Shown here: positions 59,109 through 64,000 of the stretch, piece by piece
How positions within the stretch are numbered: the stretch's first letter is position 1
Layout of the letters: every line of letters begins with the position of its first letter
Assembly (NCBI RefSeq): GCF_015624505.1
Contig: NZ_CP061379.1
Span: 3,100,001 to 3,164,000, forward strand
Length of the DNA stretch: 64,000 bases
Reading direction: 5' to 3'
Source: Bradyrhizobium commune
Lineage (GTDB): Bacteria > Pseudomonadota > Alphaproteobacteria > Rhizobiales > Xanthobacteraceae
Notes under the pieces: generated by a model
Told to the model about the DNA's origin: nothing
What the model saw: only the letters and a program-made list of their open reading frames with translations
Database searches by the model: none
Made by a program: the position numbers and the translations under genes

Positions 59109-60203
59109 TTGAAGCTGTTTGTCTGCCAATCCTGCGGCAACGTCCTCTATTTCGAGAATCGCGGCTGCGAACGCTGCGGTCACCGTGTCGCCTTTCTGCC
59201 CGAGCGGGAGACGATGTCGGCGATCGAGCCGGACGCCGAGGCTGATGATCACTCGTGGGCCACACTGATCGACAAGGGCAAGGGGCGGATGCTGTGCCGC
59301 AATGCCGAGTACGATGCCTGCAACTGGCTGACGGATGTTGGCGATGTCACCGGCTATTGCTGCGCCTGCCGCCATAACGGCATCGTGCCGGACCTGTCCG
59401 ATCCCGCTCAGCTTGCCGGCTGGCGCGAGCTGGAAGTGGCAAAGCACCGGCTGTTCTATTCCCTGATCCGATGGAAGCTGCCGCTCCAGACCCGGCAGGA
59501 GAACCCAGAGCATGGGCTGATCTTCAATTTTCTCGCCGACGATCCGAACAGCGGGCAAAAGATCATGACCGGCCACGACAACGGCCTGATCACGATCGCG
59601 CTCACGGAGGCCGACGACATCGAGCGCGAACGGCGCAGGCTGGAGATGGGCGAGCCGTATCGCACGCTGCTCGGGCATTTCCGCCACGAGGTCGGACACT
59701 ATTTCTGGGACGTGCTGGTGCGCGGCGGCGGCAAGCTGGAGGAATGCCGCGCCGTGTTCGGTGACGATTCGACCGATTACGGCCAGGCCTTGCAGCGCCA
59801 CTACGCAGAGGGCGCGCCGCCAGACTGGCAGCAGAACTACGTGTCCGCCTATGCGACCACACATCCCTGGGAAGACTTCGCCGAAACCTGGGCGCACTAT
59901 CTCCACATCGTCGACGCGCTGGAGATGGCCTCGGAGTTCGGCATGGAGGTGCGGCCGAAGGTCGATCGCGACGGCGAGTTGACGGCGCGTATCCGTTTCA
60001 ACCCTTACCAGGCCAAGGACGTCGAAGTGCTCGTCAACGCATGGCTGCCCTTCACCTTCGCCATGAACAGCGTCAACCGGGCCATGGGCCTGCGCGACCT
60101 CTATCCCTTCATCCTGTCGTCCGCGGTGGTGACGAAACTGGGCTTCATTCACGGCCTGGTCCGGGGCGTGGTCAAGGACATGACCGCGGCCGGGAAGCCC
60201 TAA
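59109..60203 (+). CDS. Zinc-ribbon putative metallopeptidase (364 aa)
   Basis: The N-terminus carries a zinc ribbon: LFVCQSCGNVLYFENRGCER with two Cys-x2-Cys pairs (CQSCG and CERCGH). The catalytic region near 190-200 is FRHEVGHYFWDVLVRGGGKL, where HEVGH is a zincin HExxH motif, with later ATTHPWEDFAETWAHYLHIV (third-ligand Glu/His). This matches the COG4307-type zinc-binding metallopeptidase family. There is no signal peptide; cytoplasmic. The start is a TTG at 59109 with AAAGGCTA upstream; no ATG exists before the ribbon, so TTG is accepted. The gene lies between the hybrid kinase and pccA. Confidence 0.87.
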   Translation: MKLFVCQSCGNVLYFENRGCERCGHRVAFLPERETMSAIEPDAEADDHSWATLIDKGKGRMLCRNAEYDACNWLTDVGDVTGYCCACRHNGIVPDLSDPAQLAGWRELEVAKHRLFYSLIRWKLPLQTRQENPEHGLIFNFLADDPNSGQKIMTGHDNGLITIALTEADDIERERRRLEMGEPYRTLLGHFRHEVGHYFWDVLVRGGGKLEECRAVFGDDSTDYGQALQRHYAEGAPPDWQQNYVSAYATTHPWEDFAETWAHYLHIVDALEMASEFGMEVRPKVDRDGELTARIRFNPYQAKDVEVLVNAWLPFTFAMNSVNRAMGLRDLYPFILSSAVVTKLGFIHGLVRGVVKDMTAAGKP

Positions 60204-60379
60204 GCCATCCAAGGGCTTGCGAGCCCGGCTTCGGTCTTGCGCTGGTACGCCAGACGGGCCGGATTTTGACCGTTGCCTCCGGCCCATTTTGCTGTACCAC
60301 GACAGCATACGGCCCCGTTCCGACCGGCCCGCCCGGGCGCGGGAGGGGGTCCCGCCCAAGGACCAAGCTCAAGAAGAAC

Positions 60380-62395
<2,016 letters not shown>

Positions 62396-62467
62396 AGCGT
62401 GTGAGCGGGGCCCGTTAGGGCCCCACGGAGTATGTTGCGGCTGCGTCGCAATTGTTGAGAGGGCACC

Positions 62468-63334
62468 ATGGCGTTCCGTTCCCGCCGCGAGAAACTGCGC
62501 TCCATTCTGTCGGGCTCGGCCTGCATCCATCCTGGCTCGGTCTACGACGCTATCTCGATCCGGATTGCCGAGGACCTCGGCTTTCCGATCGGCATGTTCG
62601 GCGGCTCGGTCGCTTCGCTGGCCGTGCTCGGCGATCCCGATATCACGCTGATCACGATCACCGAGCTCTGCGAGCAGATGCGGCGGATGTCGCGCGCTTC
62701 AGCGCTACCGGTGCTGGTCGATGCCGATCACGGCTATGGCAATGCGCTCAACGTGCGTCGCACGGTGCAGGAGCTGGAGACGACGGGCGCCGCGGGGCTC
62801 ACCATCGAGGACACGCTGTTGCCGGCGGCCTTTGGCGAAGCGAAGACCCAGCTGATTTCGCTGGAGGAGGGCGTCGGCAAGATGAAGGCGGCGCTGAGTG
62901 GTCGCAGCGATCCCACGCTGGTCATCATGGGCCGCACGGGAGCAGCTTCGATCGCCTCGCTTGAAGACACTATCCGCCGCGCGCAGGCCTATGAGGCGAC
63001 CGGCGTCGATGCGCTGTTCTTCACCGGAATCAAGTCGCGCGCCGAGCTCGAGGCGATCGCGGCGGCGACGCATCTGCCGATCGTGCTCGGCGGCGCGCCG
63101 GAGGAATTGAATGCGCCGGATTATCTCGCCACCCAGCGCGTGCGCATCGCTCTCCAGGGCCACGCGCCGATCGCGGCTGCGACGCAGGCCGTCTACGACA
63201 CGCTGAAGGCGTTGCGCGAGGGCACGTCGCCGAAGGCGCTCAAGGGCCTCGCATCGGCTGAATTGACCAACCGTGTCATGCGCGAGGTCGAGGTGAGGGC
63301 ACGCAGCGCCGACGTCCTCGGGTTGAAAAAATGA
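62468..63334 (+). CDS. Oxaloacetate decarboxylase-like PEP mutase/isocitrate lyase superfamily enzyme (288 aa)
   Basis: The sequence follows the PEP mutase/ICL fold: [60 protein letters not shown] (metal Asp residues), [20 protein letters not shown] and [20 protein letters not shown]. The [11 protein letters not shown] and IEDTLLP forms match bacterial oxaloacetate decarboxylases (EC 4.1.1.112 type), which release CO2 from oxaloacetate to give pyruvate. Cytoplasmic, Mg-dependent. It lies 73 bp after pccA on the same strand, and its stop overlaps the acylphosphatase start, so these genes may form one transcript. A related enzyme is at 9153-9962. Confidence 0.9.
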   Translation: MAFRSRREKLRSILSGSACIHPGSVYDAISIRIAEDLGFPIGMFGGSVASLAVLGDPDITLITITELCEQMRRMSRASALPVLVDADHGYGNALNVRRTVQELETTGAAGLTIEDTLLPAAFGEAKTQLISLEEGVGKMKAALSGRSDPTLVIMGRTGAASIASLEDTIRRAQAYEATGVDALFFTGIKSRAELEAIAAATHLPIVLGGAPEELNAPDYLATQRVRIALQGHAPIAAATQAVYDTLKALREGTSPKALKGLASAELTNRVMREVEVRARSADVLGLKK

Positions 63335-63630
63335 GCCGGGCGATCCTCCAGGTGATGATCCGCGGGCGCGTTCAGGGCGTCGGCTACCGGGCCTGGGTCG
63401 AATATCAGGCCACCGCGAGCGGCCTCGAAGGCTGGGTCCGCAACCGGCGCGACGGCAGCGTCGAGGCGCTGTTTGCGGGAGCGCCGAAGCACGTCGCCGA
63501 CATGGTCGCGCTGTGCCGCCACGGCCCGCCGTCGGCAAAGGTCGACAGTGTCACCAGCGAGACATCGCGCGTGGACGAACTGAATCTGCGCCGGGCAGGG
63601 GAAGCGTTTTCAGTGTTGCCGACGGTTTAG
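63331..63630 (+). CDS. acyP: Acylphosphatase (99 aa)
   Basis: A small alpha/beta enzyme with the family signature [20 protein letters not shown] (phosphate-binding loop and catalytic Arg near residue 21) and [20 protein letters not shown] (Asn and the G-W-V-x-N-x-x-D-G-S-V-E motif). It hydrolyses acyl-phosphates such as acetyl phosphate and 1,3-bisphosphoglycerate. The ATG overlaps the stop of the oxaloacetate decarboxylase-like gene by four bases (ATGA), so they are translationally coupled. Length about 99 residues fits the family. Confidence 0.95.
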   Translation: MSRAILQVMIRGRVQGVGYRAWVEYQATASGLEGWVRNRRDGSVEALFAGAPKHVADMVALCRHGPPSAKVDSVTSETSRVDELNLRRAGEAFSVLPTV

Positions 63631-63636
63631 ACAGCC

Positions 63637-64000
63637 TTATCGTGGCAGCTTGGCGATCGCCTCGCTCAGCTCGTGAATCTCGTACGGCTTGCGCAGGATC
63701 GGGAAATCGCCGCGCACGTCGGCGGCGGCCTCGCTGTAGCCGGTGGCGAGCAGGATCGGCAGGCCGGGGCGGATCTGGCGCAAATGATGGGCGAGGGAGA
63801 GCCCGTCCATCTTGCCGGGCATCACGATATCCGTGAAGACGAAGTCGACGCCGTTGTGCTCGAGCTCGCGCAGCGCCGCCTCGGCATCGGGCACGCGGTG
63901 GACCCGGTAGCCGAGCTGCTCGAGCAGGCCGATGCTGACGACGGCGACGTCCGGATTGTCCTCGACGAGCAGCACCGTGCCGCTGCCGCGGAACGCCATC
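63637..64000 (-). CDS. Receiver domain, C-terminal part of a larger protein (5' end outside window)
   Basis: Translation from the right edge gives AFRGSGTVLLVEDNPDVAVV, the acidic pair and start of a receiver domain, FTDIVMPGKMDGLSLAHHLR with phospho-acceptor Asp, and LLATGYSEAAADVRGDF with RKPYEIHELSEAIAKLPR at the end (Lys of the KP motif). A Met codon lies at 63999, but the preceding sequence is cut off, and the GSGTVLLVEDN join is typical of the end of hybrid histidine kinases; a stand-alone receiver is less likely. It is convergent with the acylphosphatase gene. Confidence 0.85.
   Translation of the reverse strand, partial: MAFRGSGTVLLVEDNPDVAVVSIGLLEQLGYRVHRVPDAEAALRELEHNGVDFVFTDIVMPGKMDGLSLAHHLRQIRPGLPILLATGYSEAAADVRGDFPILRKPYEIHELSEAIAKLPR

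Overview
The window is about 64 kb of high-GC chromosomal DNA from an alphaproteobacterium, most probably Bradyrhizobium or a close relative. The evidence is the gene content (several small secreted or membrane protein families typical of that group, GCG_CRPN peptides, a GrlR-like protein, paired ArsR/SRPBCC genes), strong codon bias that produces long antisense reading frames, and dispersed palindromic repeats of the kind scattered through Bradyrhizobium genomes. I see no phage, integrase, intact insertion sequence or CRISPR array, so this reads as core or lightly accessory chromosome.

Layout. 0-5 kb: end of a class D beta-lactamase, a coiled-coil protein, a DUF4260 protein, propionyl-CoA carboxylase beta (pccB), a translationally coupled pair encoding a 50-aa protein and a secreted SACT-motif protein, and a GST. 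5-6.3 kb: small secreted proteins (a Tat-exported His/Trp/Arg repeat protein and two convergent GCG_CRPN peptides around one palindromic terminator). 6.3-12.5 kb: alpha/beta hydrolase, ArsR-type regulator divergent from a NIPSNAP / ABM / PEP-mutase-like operon, TRIC channel, tri-haem cytochrome c. 12.7-16.2 kb: indolepyruvate ferredoxin oxidoreductase. 17.7-23.1 kb: a CoA-ester catabolic run (thiolase, Zn-ribbon/OB-fold partner, MaoC hydratase, SDR dehydrogenase, DapA-like aldolase, Nudix hydrolase). 23-30 kb: EamA exporter, PAS histidine kinase, GrlR-like protein and small envelope proteins, then tRNA-Arg(TCG). 30-36.8 kb: AraC regulator, small secreted proteins, a 57-aa zinc-ribbon-like protein, a second SACT-motif protein, EamA transporter, histone-H1-like Lys/Ala protein, photolyase. 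37-42.7 kb: chemoreceptor, DUF2177 protein, 1-Cys peroxiredoxin, AlkP-superfamily phosphodiesterase. 42.7-43.8 kb: gene-free, structured, repeat-rich. 44-49 kb: a secreted protein behind an EcfG-type stress promoter, GNAT, SDR, an autoregulated ArsR/SRPBCC operon and a polytopic membrane protein. 49-54.5 kb: a hexonate (L-idonate/gluconate-like) catabolic cluster with divergent GntR regulator and MFS transporter. 54.5-64 kb: ArsB-type permease, hybrid histidine kinase, zinc-ribbon metallopeptidase, pccA, oxaloacetate decarboxylase-like enzyme, acylphosphatase and the end of another REC-containing gene.

How the genes work together. pccB (1.6 kb) and pccA (60.4 kb) can supply the two subunits of propionyl-CoA carboxylase although they lie far apart. 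The 17.7-23.1 kb run has the steps of a beta-oxidation-like pathway (hydration, dehydrogenation, thiolysis) plus an aldolase. The 50-54.5 kb cluster pairs an acid-sugar dehydratase with two dehydrogenases, an importer and a regulator. The most distinctive observations are the paired operators that bracket a probably leaderless ArsR promoter, the SACT-motif secreted proteins with a coupled micro-protein, the 17-bp-arm inverted repeat in the gene-free region, and the EcfG promoter. No search was run; family names rest on motif recognition.
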